A DNA stretch of 64,000 nt from Caprimulgus europaeus (taxonomy: Eukaryota > Chordata > Aves > Caprimulgiformes > Caprimulgidae): positions 3,538,622 through 3,602,621 of the forward strand of contig OU015525.1 in NCBI GenBank assembly GCA_907165065.1, read 5' to 3'. The position numbers were made by a program, and so were the translations under genes. Every line of letters starts with the position of its first letter. Positions within the stretch are counted from its first letter, which is position 1. Positions 48,997 to 61,070 of this stretch are shown piece by piece. The notes under the pieces are model-generated. The model did no database searches and was not told the origin of the DNA. It saw only the letters and a program-made list of their open reading frames with translations.

Positions 48997-51515
48997 CCAC
49001 TATACATGCAGACACACACCCACGAGGGGTTGTCCTCCTTGGTCTACTGACTTTGAAAGGCAGGATAAGGATTGTGACAGCTTTCTCCAAAGTTAACAGG
49101 AGTCAAAACTGAACCTTTCTAATGGGTTTTCTCTGTGTTTTCCATCAGACCTGATCCTCATAAGTGATTTCAGTAGTCAGCACCCAGTGCTTGTAAAAAT
49201 ATTTCTACTAAAACTCAGAGCTGGCACAAAGATCAGTGAAGCTACTGAGGGAACTGAAGGAGATGGACATGGTGTTAGGCTGAGCTCTTTCTAGCAGCAT
49301 ATTTCCAGATAGCCAAACATAAAGTTATTGATAAGAGAAAGCAATATGAACCATGCTTATAAAACAGGGATACCTGTTGCAAAGCAGTGACCTAAAGTGG
49401 ATCAAGGAACTCATCAGGAATTTCCAGGATTGGCATTCATGGGTGTATGAATGCTGAAATAGTGAGTTTGGAGCAGGAAGATTATTTGTTTTAATTTTCT
49501 GTATAAAATTCAGAATTGTGTGCTGGGACACAGTCGAATGTTTTCAGTGTTTGCAGTTTTAAAGGATTGTGGCAAAACTAAATAAAAAAAGTTTCTGAAG
49601 GAAACACAAGAAAAAATTGAGATCTAGGGGAAAAAAAAAAGGTGTTTCTCTGTGAGCCTTGTAGCACAGTCTGTTTTGTTTATCACAAATGAGGCTGAGA
49701 AGTGACTTAATTACAGACTAGAAGCACCTTTAAGGAGAAAAGTAGTGACATCTAAAGAGTTCTTAAATCTAGCAGAAAGAGAAGTGATAAGAAGAGATAA
49801 TAAGAAGTCAACACCAGAAATATTAAAAGAAAATAAATGAAATGAAAAATTAGCCTTGAGTGTGCTTAACCAGGGCAACTACCCACTGAGGCTTTGGTAA
49901 GCTACATTTGACCCCCACTTGTGAAATAAAAGAGAGGTTGAGTAGGTATCTGAAGGGGGTTTTAACTGCTTTTTCCAAGATGTTCACAGAACAGAAGGAA
50001 ATGCTCCAACCTTGCCAAGATGGGCAGATGCTGGAGGTGAACAGGTCTCCCCTCCCACCGTGAAGGATTCTCACATTTCAGCAGAGGTGTTTTCACTGAG
50101 CTGGTCACACATAAATACTCTTTAGTCAACCAAGAGAAACAGACACTTCCATGACATGTAGTCACCTGTATTTGATTGGATTATTCCCAATTGGTGACTG
50201 TATCCAAGCATGTTCAGTTCTTTATTTTATCCTTCCCCTTTCTTTTTAATTTACAAACCTAATCCACCACTATATTTCCAAGAAGTAAATCATTTAGTAT
50301 TATTTACAGAGTGTGGGTTAGATAATTGTTTGCATTAGTGGACTGAACTGGAAGCCCATCTCCCACCTCTTGCTTTCTAATTACCCACCAGATCACCAGT
50401 TATGGTTTCATAACCTGGACTGAACTAATCTGGATGATGTAAAATGGCTTTTTATGTTTCTACTAAGCCACAAATTTTCTATGGTGCCTCTTTGAATCTT
50501 CCTTTTAATAGCCACAAGGTGGGTCATGGGAAGCTATAATTAAAACATCTAACACAAATTTCAGGAGGTTAAAGGAGAGTCTATATGCAGAAAGCACCTG
50601 GAAATGAATAAGAAAATCTGTAACAAGGCCAGAAAGGCATATACTGGAGAACCCTGTCCCCTTTTGTTCTCAGACATCTTAGATTATAAATAGAAGATAA
50701 TGGAATGCAATGTCCTGCAGGAACTGTGAATAATTAGATGGCTGATGGCAAGTGGAGGTCACACAGATAAACTAAAATAATGCTTGAATTTCTTGGGGAG
50801 GGTGGGGGGGAAGACTTGGAAATTATTTTGGCTGGCTTCTTGTTTTAATGGTAGGAAAACAAAATATATAAATCCTGAAAAGCAAAAGCTCAATTCAAGA
50901 CACCAGTGCAAATTGAGAGTAATTCCATTAAAGCTAATGGAATTATGTTAGTGCAAGACCAGAGGTAAGTTCAGACCCAATTACATCTTGGTCCTGAAAT
51001 AAGATTTGAATATTGTTTGCTAGTATTTGTATTGCAGTGAGAGCCTAAATGAGAGCATCATTTTGCTCTGCTGGCTGATGCTCCCAAGAACCTCCAGTCT
51101 TGATAAACAAGGGACACAAAAGAAGAGAAAAGAAGGAGAAATTAGTTCTGTGTATTACAGAAGGGGGAACTGAGGTGGAGAAGAAGCCAAAAATATAATA
51201 CAGAAGCAACCTGGTTCATTAATGTATTTTTTTAAATAGTTGTTGAAAAGGAAAAATAAATGGCAGTACCCTCTGTGGGAGCAGTGTGCACCAGTGCTAT
51301 CAGAGTGGAGGAAAACTTGTCCTTGGAGTCAATTATGAAACAGAAAACAAAAAGAGTGTCAGAAAGGATATCTGATGTGAAACAGTTGGATGTGTGCCTG
51401 GAAGGTAGCAGGTTTTGGTGACCTGAGTTTTTTAATTTTTCTATAAAGAAGAGACTGGTAGAAAATGCAGGGTATGAAAACATCTCCTCTTTAAGGTTTT
51501 TTTCCTCATGCTTTT
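48997..51515. other. unrecognised intronic sequence
   Basis: Only A-runs and AT-rich sequence; no gene or repeat is recognised. Confidence 0.5.
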
Positions 51516-52969
51516 TCACAGAATCACAGAATCACAGAATAGTAGGGATTGGAAGGGACCTCGAAAGATCATCTAGTCCAATCCCCCTGCTGGAGCAGGA
51601 ACACCTAGATGAGTTCGCACAGGAAGGCGTCCAGGCGGGTCTTGAATGTCTCCAGAGAAGGAGACTCCACAACCTCCCTGGGCAGCCTGTTCCAGTGCTC
51701 TGTCACCCTTACTGTAAAGAAGTTCTTCCTCAAATTTAAGCGGAACCTCCTGTGTTCCAGCTTACACCCATTGCCCCTTGTCCTATCATTGGTCATCACT
51801 GCAAAGAGCCTGGCCCCATCCTCCTGACACTCACCATTCAAATATTTATAAACATTAATCAGGTCCCCCCTCAGCCTCCTCTTCTCCAAGCTAAAGAGCC
51901 CCAGCTCCCTCAGCCTTTCCTCATAAGGGAGATGTTCCACTCCCTTAATCATTTTGGTGGCTCTGTGCTGGACTCTCTCCAGCAGCTCCCTGTCCTTCTT
52001 GAACTGTGGGGCCCAGAACTGGACACAATATTCCAGATGTGGCCTCACCAGGGCAGAGTAAAGGGGAAGAAGAACCTCTCTTGACCTACTGACTACACCC
52101 CTTCTAATGCACCCCAGGATGCCATTGGCCTTCCTGGCCACAAGGGCACAGTGCTGGCTCATGGTCATCCTGCTGTCCACCAGGACTCCCAGATCCCTTT
52201 CCCCTTCACTGCTCTCTAGGAGATCATTTCCTAACCTATACTGGAACCTGGGATTGTTCCTGCCCAGGTGCAACACCCTACACTTGCCCTTATTATATTT
52301 CATCAAGTTTTTCCCTGCCCAGCTCTCCAGCCTGTCCAGGTCTCTCTGGATGGCAGCACAGCCTTCTGGAGTGTCAGCCACTCCTCCCAGCTTGGTATCA
52401 TCAGCAAACTTGCTGACAGTGCACTCAATTCCCTCATCCAGGTCATTTATGAATATATTGAATAATACTGGTCCTAGTACTGACCCCTGAGGGACTCCAC
52501 TAGACACAGGTCTCCAACTCGACTCCGCCCCATTGACCACTACTCTCTGGCTTCTTCCCACCAGCCAGTTAATAATCCATCTCACTACCTGCTCATCTAA
52601 TCCGCACTTCCTCAATTTATCAGCGAGGATGCTGTGGGAGACCGTGTCAAATGCTTTGCTGAAATCAAGATAGACCACATCCACTGCTCTACCATCATCC
52701 AGCCACCTGGTCATGTTTTCATAGAAGTCTAGAAGGTTGGTCAAGCACGACTTCCCCTTGATGAAGCCGTGCTGACTGCCCCTAATGACCCTCTTATCCT
52801 TGATATGCCTAGAGATGGCACCTAGGATAAGTCGTTCCATCACCTTTCCAGGGATGGAGGTGAGGCTGACCGGTCTGTAGTTACCCGGGTCCTCCTTCTT
52901 GCCCCTTTTGAAGATTGGAGTGACATTTGCCTTCCTCCAGTCCTCAGGCACCTCACCCGTTCCCCGTTT
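51516..52969 (-). mobile_element. CR1 LINE, longest copy, RT open
   Basis: About 1.45 kb of CR1 on the minus strand. The + strand begins with three reverse tail units (TCACAGAATCACAGAATCAC). The 3' untranslated part is about 90 bp, then comes the open ORF2 end. The 5' truncation lies near 52969, just upstream of the RT start, so the endonuclease domain is gone. It has no frame-breaking change and is probably the youngest CR1 here. Confidence 0.96.
51605..52960 (-). CDS. CR1 ORF2 fragment: reverse transcriptase to C-terminus
   Basis: 452 uninterrupted codons including the TAG stop. There is no true start: upstream the frame reads 'TGEVPEDW' and is cut by the 5' truncation. Counting from the V of 'VPEDW', motifs in order are 'VTPIFKRG' (10-17), 'NYRPVSL' (24-30), 'YLDFSKAFD' (94-102, catalytic Asp 96), '[11 protein letters not shown]' (151-161) and 'KFADDTK' (181-187, catalytic Asp 184 and 185). 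After these come the conserved CR1 stretch '[19 protein letters not shown]' and the C-terminal '[20 protein letters not shown]'. Full CR1 ORF2 also has an N-terminal endonuclease, absent here. This is transposon protein, not a host gene, and lies antisense in a TSNARE1 intron. Confidence 0.93.
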   Translation of the reverse strand, partial: TGEVPEDWRKANVTPIFKRGKKEDPGNYRPVSLTSIPGKVMERLILGAISRHIKDKRVIRGSQHGFIKGKSCLTNLLDFYENMTRWLDDGRAVDVVYLDFSKAFDTVSHSILADKLRKCGLDEQVVRWIINWLVGRSQRVVVNGAESSWRPVSSGVPQGSVLGPVLFNIFINDLDEGIECTVSKFADDTKLGGVADTPEGCAAIQRDLDRLESWAGKNLMKYNKGKCRVLHLGRNNPRFQYRLGNDLLESSEGERDLGVLVDSRMTMSQHCALVARKANGILGCIRRGVVSRSREVLLPLYSALVRPHLEYCVQFWAPQFKKDRELLERVQHRATKMIKGVEHLPYEERLRELGLFSLEKRRLRGDLINVYKYLNGECQEDGARLFAVMTNDRTRGNGCKLEHRRFRLNLRKNFFTVRVTEHWNRLPREVVESPSLETFKTRLDAFLCELI

Positions 52970-53602
52970 TTTAAAAAGCTTATTGTTCCTTCAATCAACA
53001 TCTGAAGAAATACTTTTACCAACTAGTAGTGTTAAATTTCATTGTGTCCTGTAGATAAGAAAAAAGTTATTTGAACAGAAGAAATTGATTTTGTTTCACA
53101 GGGAACATAGAAAAAGCCAACATCTATGAAAGAGGTTTTGTTATGGTCAGTGCTTTCTCCCAAATCCACAATTTTATTACTTTTTTATTATTACTTCACA
53201 TCTGTTTGGTTTCAGATGGACACTAAGATTCTCTGCGTTTTTAATAATGAACTGAAATACTTTGAATTTCCTCTAACCATCCCATCTGCAAACAGATTTT
53301 CTCAGGAGTTCACAACAGCTGTTAATGAGCTATTGGGTTCTCCTTAACAGAGTGTTGTCTCAATTCTAGTAAACTTTTTATAATGTCTAATTTACTGTCC
53401 TGGACAGTACCAGGCTGATTGGAGAATAGTAAAGGAGTTGTTTGGACTTTAAAAGGCTATCAGAACTTTCAGTGGGACACAGGAAACATAACATGATATT
53501 TCAGACTGATTTAAAATAAAATTATGGACTTCCCTTAGCACTGTGTGACTGTTTCTTGATGGCTAATCCCCAGCTACGTAGACATAGTGACTCTTGGACT
53601 AA

Positions 53603-53728
53603 AGGCTGAAAGGTGCCCATAAGAAAGCTGGGGAAGAACTGTTCACAAGGGCATGTGGCAATAGGACGAGAGGTAATGGTTTTAAACTAGAAAAGGAGCA
53701 ATTTAGGTTGGATATTAGGAAAAAGTTT
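53603..53728 (+). mobile_element. CR1 LINE internal piece lacking the 3' end
   Basis: 126 bp of sense CR1 matching the middle of the copy at 16805-17213 (TGAAAGGTGCCCATAAGAAA, ATAGGACGAGAGGTAATGG, TTGGATATTAGGAAAAAG). It stops where the other copy continues, with unrelated sequence after 53728. Confidence 0.85.
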
Positions 53729-54007
53729 TATTTAGAAAACTATAGAATTATTAATTTCAATTGCTCAAAAGCAGTCCAGGAGTTTGGAGTTGGCATGTGC
53801 CTCCTGATGCTACACCAGGAGCAGCTAACACCACCTGTGTTAGCTGCCAAACAAATAGGAGGGAAAAATCCCTTTCTGCTCCTTATGAGCTAAGCCATCA
53901 TCATTTACCCAAGATCTCATATCCTTGAAGTTCTCCAAATTTTCAGTATACTCCAGAAGTTACTTTTCAGCTGAACAAACTCTTCTGTCCATTTGTGAAA
54001 GAAAGGG

Positions 54008-54058
<51 letters not shown>

Positions 54059-57000
54059 GAATCTCTCCCCTTAGTTTCTTGCATTTCAGTATGACCTTGT
54101 TTTGATGAAAGATCTCTTTATTTGTCCATCATGTGCTTCAGTAACACCTCTTCTGTGGTGCATTAGGCCTTTAATTGATGTTGCTGCTTTATTCCTTTCA
54201 GTAACTTGTCAGATGGATCCATGTGCCCAACTTTTTGGCAGCTGTTGCATAATCCTAGCATCCTTAAAATTTTCTATGAAAGTCTGATTTAAAGCACCAA
54301 GAATGCAAGGAAATATTTTTTTTTGAGCTGATTTGTCTGCTTTTACAGTGCACTGAGTGTGACTTTCCCTGTTTTCTTTGTGTGTCCATACATGCACAAA
54401 TACAATGTGATTTTCAGGATATGGTCGTAAATACATAATTTCCTAGCTTAGTTACATTTACAGTAGCTGATGTTGAAGCAAGGCAACAGAGAATCAGTCC
54501 CTGGAATATTTTATTCTGCACATAACCTCAATTCAGGGAAAGGAGAAATATTATTGATCTTTTATCAGGTAATTTTCTTCTTTCAAGTACCTGCATTGGA
54601 CTCTTAACAGTGGTTCTTAAGCTGAATCCATTTTCTCCTTGGAGAAGAAATTTGCTATCAGCAGCAGAGGCTTCTGATAACAGGACTTGGAGTTTTCACA
54701 TTTGAATGGGTTGGAACAATTGGATATTTCCATTGTCCCTCACTGTAAACAAAGAATTGTTGTATCTGAGTTCATTATATGCTTGGTCCATTGCCTTCTG
54801 CCAGCAGAAAAAAATATAATCTTGCCTTTACCTGAAATAAACCTGTTGATTTATAATGAACTTCCTCAGATCTTTACTTTTGTTTGTGTATCTATTATAT
54901 ATTTGTGTCCCATTCTTATTAGGGAAGTATCTCTTTGAAGTTTAATTTTTTGGACCACTGGCAGTGCATTTTAATTGTTGCTCACCCTCTGGAAGTACAA
55001 GTCCTTCTGGCCACAACCTAAGATGTTTTGTCATGGACCATGGATGGTGATTTGCACAATTCCTGTAATAGCAATGCCTTTTGGGTGCTAGTACAAAATT
55101 TATTGCCCCACAAAATAGGGTCTTCATTCACATGGTTGCTCTTGCGGGTGTTTATCCACTAATAAAGTGCCTTGTGTTTTTGTAATCTAACTGTTAGGCT
55201 GCTTTATGATCTGGTGTCAGCTGGAGGGTGGTGGGAAAGAGTGACTTGCAGGAATTAACACATTATTGTCACCTGAGAGTCTGCAGGATCTTTAAATTGA
55301 TGAAATGTGGGGCTGGTGAACAGAGAAGTCTCACCAGTAGCATCTCTTTTTAAGATTTTGATTCTTCTTTGGAAACTCCATCATTCCTAAAAAGAAACAA
55401 AGACATTTTTCTGCCTGCTAAATTAAAGTGTTGCTAGAAAGGCGATGCGAGGCAGAGTGAAACATAAGTTGAATAGAAAGGACAATGAAGGAGATAGGAA
55501 GAAAAATATTTAAAGATCAAGAACTCTGTATTTTGAGTGTATTGCTCTCTGTGCAGGATAAATATATTAATTTCCCTTGTACTTCATAGCTTGCCCTTAT
55601 GTTCTGAAAGTTGCAGAGATGTCAGATTTAAAGAGGCATATGAAGTATATGGGATAGAGCAATAGGTGGTAAACAGGCTGCCGAGATCCATTTCTCTTCC
55701 CAGCACAATTCCTTTTAGTCATCTCCATGCTTTTTGAGAACCAAGTGCAATATGAAAACAAATAAAGCTGCAACAAAAAAAATCCTGCTTTCAAGCAAAC
55801 ATTTTTTAAAGCTGTTTTCTGTCATATATTATTTTCACTTTTTCCTTTTCTCCTGTCTCTTGCTCAAAAAAAATCAGAAAAAAAATAAAATAGATCTTGG
55901 CACAAGCGCCTCAAGGGCGTGTGTTCAGAAAGCACCAGCACAATTATCAACTTCAACTTCTACGCTTCACTTTGTACTTTTAAACAGTTCTGTCGTCCAG
56001 CTGGCTTCCCTATCTGTGTATCACTGTACTCCAAAATCCCTTCTAGGAGAGGAAGAGGAGAATGAGAGAGAGAAAACATGACCCAGTTGGGTAGCAGTTA
56101 ACACCTCTGTGTTTGCTCTTCCCAGGGAGTTAATGGAGCTGGTCACAAAGGTAAAGCATACCCAGTGTCAACAGAAATCCCATTAGTTAGAGCAGATGTT
56201 CCCTCATACTCAGCAGTAGTGGAAGCAACCACCTTTGGAAGGAGCTGTGAAGGTAACATTTTTTCTGACTGGTGCTGCAGCAGTTTGCAGCTTCCCAGTC
56301 TGGTCCCAGTATCATTGTACCAGAGGGGCTGAGAGCTACACTTCTGGCTTAGGATATAGGAGTGGGTATAAACATCAGATGAAATTTAGGTGATGAGATG
56401 ATTTTAAGTGAGGAGATGCTTTGAGCATCCCATATCAGAGAAATGTGATCAGAGGACCAGAGTGACAAGTCTTAATAGCTTAGTCTCGTTTGCTGGAGTT
56501 GTGCAGGTGAAGGGAGTGAAAGCATGGAGTTGTAGTAGGGCAGGAGATCATGTCCTAGCTCAGGGGATGTGTCTGGGGTCATGTTGTGGGAATATATGGA
56601 TTTTCAATGGGGCATAGGACTTTAGGGAGATGATATAGAGTAGAAGTATAGTAGTAAACTGGTGTTTTATTTTGGTGCAGTATTGTTAGGTGTGTGGAAA
56701 TGGTAGGGACAGAAAATTTAGTTGCTTCCTTGAAGCACATGTAGGAGTGATGGTTGAGACCAGGGAGGTGAGATGTGGGACAGTGGGGCAGGTGTTATAG
56801 GGTCTGGTTTGGGAACATGAGCATGTTTGAGCACATAAAAGAATTGTGTTAAGATCATGTTTTCTGTGGACAGAAAGGTGTGTGTCTGTGTACTGTGTGA
56901 CACATGAGAGCTCCAGCAAATGCTTATCTATTTAGAAGGATATGGTCTCACTGAACATGGACTCTACAGATTAGTCATGTTTGAAGCAGAATTGTCTGGG

Positions 57001-57504
57001 AAGATGTATTTAAATCCTGGGTGGCTAAACCCAAAATCATCATGTGCTCATAAATGGAATTTCCAGGTGAAAAAGAAAGAGATGTAAAAAGAACCTTAGG
57101 CTGTGGGATCCATACACACCTGTCTTGGAAGCCAAAAGCTATGCCACTGCCTCTGCCAGTGGTGGTACTGAAGCAAATTGAATAGATCAGGTGTTTGCTA
57201 AATGCTTGGTTCCTTTGCATGATACTTCACCATTAGTGGATTTTGCATCCATCTTCAATATCTGTTGTAAAGGCCAGTCCATTGCATTTTCCAGACAGCT
57301 TAAACAATTTATATTTACAGTGCAACACTTATTAACTTCAATATGAAGGCTTATGAAGGCTTTCTTCAGTGCCTAAAAGGTGGATTTCTAAGAAACTTCA
57401 CATCTAACTAGCTTTTGGTGGTGTTTTTAAGAAAGTGTCTTCACATTAAGTGTTAAGGAAATCAGCATGTATCAAACCTTCCTCCAAGCTGTCTCTGAGC
57501 TTTA
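53729..57504. other. intronic sequence without recognised gene
   Basis: Holds a poly-A/TA microsatellite (54008-54055) and otherwise unrecognised AT-rich DNA. A 25-nt splice-flanked segment at 56126-56150 was considered and rejected as an exon. Confidence 0.5.
54008..54055. repeat. A17 followed by (TA)n
   Basis: A run of 17 A bases followed by about 16 TA units. Confidence 0.95.
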
Positions 57505-58127
57505 TGAATCATAGAATAGAATCATTTAAAGAGCCTTTAGATCATTGAGTCCAACATTAACTTAGCACTGCCAAGTCCACTTCTATACCATGTTCCTAAG
57601 CACCACATCTACACATCTTTTAAATACTTCCAAGGATGGTGACTCAACCACTTCCTTGGGCAGCCTGTTCCAGTGCCTGAGAACCCTTTTGATGAACAAA
57701 TTTTTCCTAACACCCAATCTAAACCTCCCCTGGTGCAACATGAGACCATTTTCTCTTGTCCTATTGCTTGTCACCTGGGAGAAGATGACCCACCTCTCTA
57801 CACCCTCCTTTCAGGGAGTTGGAGAGAGCCAGAAGGTCTCCCCTCAGCCTCCTTTTCTCCAGGCTCAACAACCCCAGTTCCCTCAGCTGTGAACTCATCA
57901 TACCTGTGCTCCAGACTCTTCCCCAGCTCCGTTGCCCTTCTCTGGACACACTCCAGCACCTCCATGTCCTTCTTGGAGTGAGTGGCCCAAAACTGAACCC
58001 AGCACTTGAGGTGCAGCCTCACCAGTGCCCAGTACAGGGGGATGATCTGCTGGCCACACTATTTTTGATACAAGCCAGGGTGCTATTGTCCTTCAGGGCC
58101 AGCTGGGCACACTTGCTGGCTCACGTT
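57505..58127 (-). mobile_element. CR1 LINE, 5'-truncated, antisense
   Basis: Reverse CR1 starting ATGAATCATAGAATAGAATC. The minus strand reads '[20 protein letters not shown]' and, further 5', '[19 protein letters not shown]'. Frames are broken near 57760 and 57900. 5' truncation near the region for 'MSQQVCPAGPEG', about 58127. Confidence 0.92.
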
Positions 58128-59281
58128 TATGGTTACATTTCCTTCATTTGTCATCTAGGGTGGAGTGGGAGAGTCAGTGTAACTTCATCAGATGTGTTTC
58201 TTTTGCTGACCTGCTTCCTTCTGCCATGGTTGAAGAAGAAGAAACCTTCATGTTTGTATAGTGCTGCAGCGCTTCTTGGATTTTTGCCTGTTGATTCTTA
58301 AAGCTGAACTTCTCAGAGAAGATAAATCACCTATTTTTGCACTTTACACTATGGAAGAGTTGCTTGGTCATTGCCTTTCTTTTTAGATTTCTTTTTAGTT
58401 AAAGGGTGGACATTTTTCATAGGTTTATAAGACAGTGTGTTTGCTACACATTGACAATTTCAGTCATACAATCACTGCTAATGCCTTTTCTTTCTCACTT
58501 AAATCCTGATCAAGGAACTGGGTTTAGGCACATCGCTTAATTTAAGTATACACATAGGAGCAGTTGTGCTTTAATACCCCTAACTAGAAATACACAAATA
58601 ATAACAGCAAGCTGAAAAGTGTCTCAAGCTCTTTGTTTGCCTTTGATTTCTTGCTCACTTCACAAAATAACAAAACACCTTTCAGTCATTTGAGTGGAAA
58701 GGATTCATTTTTCAATTAAAATTGCCTTGTTTTAAGCTAAGTTGGCTTTTTGAAAAAAAATGAAACATATTTTCTGGGGTAAAAGTGCCTACATGTCAGA
58801 AATTTGTGTGATTGATTCTTTTTTTGTGTATATTTGCTCTGAAAATTCTTGCCACCAAATTTTTTGGTGGCAAGAAAGTACATGAAACAGCAAAAGCATC
58901 TTTTAAAATCAGAGTAAAGCCTCAGAAGATCTACATCTCTGTTCACTAAAACATTTCATGCTCCAAGGTACAAAGTGCTGGCTCTTTTATTAATGATGGT
59001 TTCAGTGAAGTTTCTCAAGGAGAGCTAAAGCAATCGATCACTCATTCACATCACTAAAGTGCCCTTCATCTTTACTTTTCACAGTGCCATACTGAGTATT
59101 AACCCATGTTAAAGGCTAAAACCAAGAGAGCAAGTGTGGGAAGGATAATAGGCTAAATTAATCTGCGGTGCAGTTTATCTCCTGTCCATTTGTCCCCGTC
59201 TTTGCTACATACATGTGTGTAGGACACGTTCTTGCACACTTATACACCCATGCTCACTCCATCCAGTCTATCTAAATTGCT
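58128..59281. other. intronic sequence with hairpin
   Basis: Unrecognised apart from the short perfect inverted repeat at 58846-58876. Confidence 0.5.
58846..58876. repeat. perfect 14-bp inverted repeat, 3-nt loop
   Basis: TTCTTGCCACCAAA (58846-58859) and its exact reverse complement TTTGGTGGCAAGAA (58863-58876) are separated by TTT. It could form a stem-loop in RNA or a small cruciform in DNA. No terminator or gene context supports a function. Confidence 0.9.
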
Positions 59282-59838
59282 TTCCCCCTGTACTGGGCAC
59301 TGGTGAGGCTGCACCTTGAGTGCTGGGTTCAGTTTTAGGCCACTCACTCCAAAAAGGACATGGAGGTGCTGGAGCGTGTCCAGAGAAGGGCAACGAAGCT
59401 GGGGAAGGGGCTGGAGCACAAGTGTGATGAAGAGCGGCTAAGGGAACTGAGTTTAGCCTGGAGAAAAGGAGGCTGAGGGGAGATCTTCTGGCTCTGTCCA
59501 ACTCCCTGAAAGGAGGGTGGAGAGAGGTGAGTGTTGGTCTCTTCTCCCAAGTAACAAATGATAGAATGAGAAGAAATGGCCTCAAGTTGCACCAGGGGAG
59601 GTTTAGATTGGATATTAGGAAAAATTTATTCATTGAAAGGGTTGTCAAGCACTGGAAGAGGCTGCCCAGGGAGGTGGTGGAGTCACCTTCCCTGGTAGTA
59701 TTTAAAAGATGGGTAGATGAGGTGCTGAGGGACATGGTTTAGAGGTGGAATTGGTAATGTTAGGTTTATGGTTGGACTCAGTGATCTTAAAGGTCTTTCT
59801 AAAGGTTGGACTCAGTGATCTTAAAGGTGATTCTATGA
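59282..59838 (+). mobile_element. CR1 LINE, 5'-truncated
   Basis: Sense CR1 from the stretch '[16 protein letters not shown]'-like to GTGATTCTATGATC. The last 71 codons of ORF2 are open ('[20 protein letters not shown]'). The 3' block contains a 25-bp duplication (59770-59794 and 59804-59828). Confidence 0.93.
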
Positions 59839-60394
59839 TCAGTTATGGTGCATACAGTCAGGGGAGGTGTATTACCATATTGTTGATAACATAGCAGCAT
59901 GACATATTATTGTAAAAGAAAACATCCATCAATGACAGAAAACTTGACATAGTGTGAAGTGGTGCTTTTAACACCAACCGTGACCCTAAAACTGTATGGG
60001 ACCGCTAGCTAGACATGGGAATATAGCCACTGGGGTGAATGTTAAAATACAATAAAATACAATATGTATGACTGACATCTCCTGCAGTGACATGCAGAGC
60101 CTGTGCATGTCCCTGGCTCAGCCCCTCACTTAGTAAGTTCTTGCCATAGAAGGTTTTATGGCTGGGCAATTCCTAAATAGGGAGATAAAGGCTTCTTTTG
60201 TTTCTGATTCTTCTCTGAAATGCAGGAGTTGATTTCCACAGGAGTATAAATTATGAGAAAACACATTTTAGTGGGTACATTAGTCATCCTTTTTATCTGC
60301 ATGAAGTCCTTGGAATTCGATATATTGCTCATTGCATTTTGTGTCTGTAGCTTCCAGCTTGTGTTCTGAAAGATGCAAGTTATAAGAAGTTTGT
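59839..60394. other. unrecognised intronic sequence
   Basis: AT-rich, nothing recognised. Confidence 0.5.
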
Positions 60395-61070
60395 CTAAGG
60401 ACCTGGGAGTGTTGGTCGACAGCCACCTGAATGCGAGCAAGCGGTGTGCCCAGGTGGCCAAGAAGGCAAACAGCATCCTGGCTTGTATCAGAAACAGTGT
60501 GGCCAGCAGGACCAGGGAGGTCATCTTTCCCCTGTACTCAGCACTGGTGAGGCCGTACCTTAAATACTGTGTCCAGTTTTGGGCCCATCACTCCAAGAAG
60601 GACATGGAGGTGCTGCAGCGTGTCCAGAGAAAGGCAACGTAGCTGGGGAAGGGTCTGGAGCACAAGTGTGATGAGTTCCCGGCTGAGGGAACTGGGGTTG
60701 TTGAGCCTGGAGAAAAGAAGGCTGAGGAGAGACCTTCTGGCTTTCTCCAACTGCCTGAAAGGAGGGTGGAGAGAGGTGGATGTTTGCCTCTTCTCCCAAG
60801 TAATCAGTGATTGAACAAAAGGAAATGGACTCAAGTTGCATCAAGGGAGGTTCAGATCAGATGTCAGGAAAAATTTCTTCACTGAAAGGGTCATCAGGCA
60901 CTGGAACAGGCTACCTAGGGACATGATTGGGTCACCATCCCTGGAGGTGTTTAAAAGATGAGTAGATGAGGTGCTCAGAGATATGGTTTAGTAGTGGACA
61001 GGAACAGTTGGACTCCATAATCTCAAAGGTCTTTTCCAACCAAACAATTCTGTGATTCTGTGATTCTATA
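60395..61070 (+). mobile_element. CR1 LINE, 5'-truncated
   Basis: Sense CR1 starting in RT-end coding '[20 protein letters not shown]', through '[20 protein letters not shown]', to ATTCTGTGATTCTGTGATTC. Frame open for about 85 codons, then shifted near 60642. About 675 bp, among the longer copies. Confidence 0.94.

Noticed and set aside
48584-49019. Minus-strand frames of 107 and 134 codons
   Set aside because: They are shadows of the sense CR1 at 48657-48996.
56126-56150. 25-nt splice-flanked segment reading LELMELVTK after the exon at 18553
   Set aside because: Phase-compatible with good AG/GT, but too short to carry evidence, unlike known TSNARE1, and it would shift the frame of the standard next exon.
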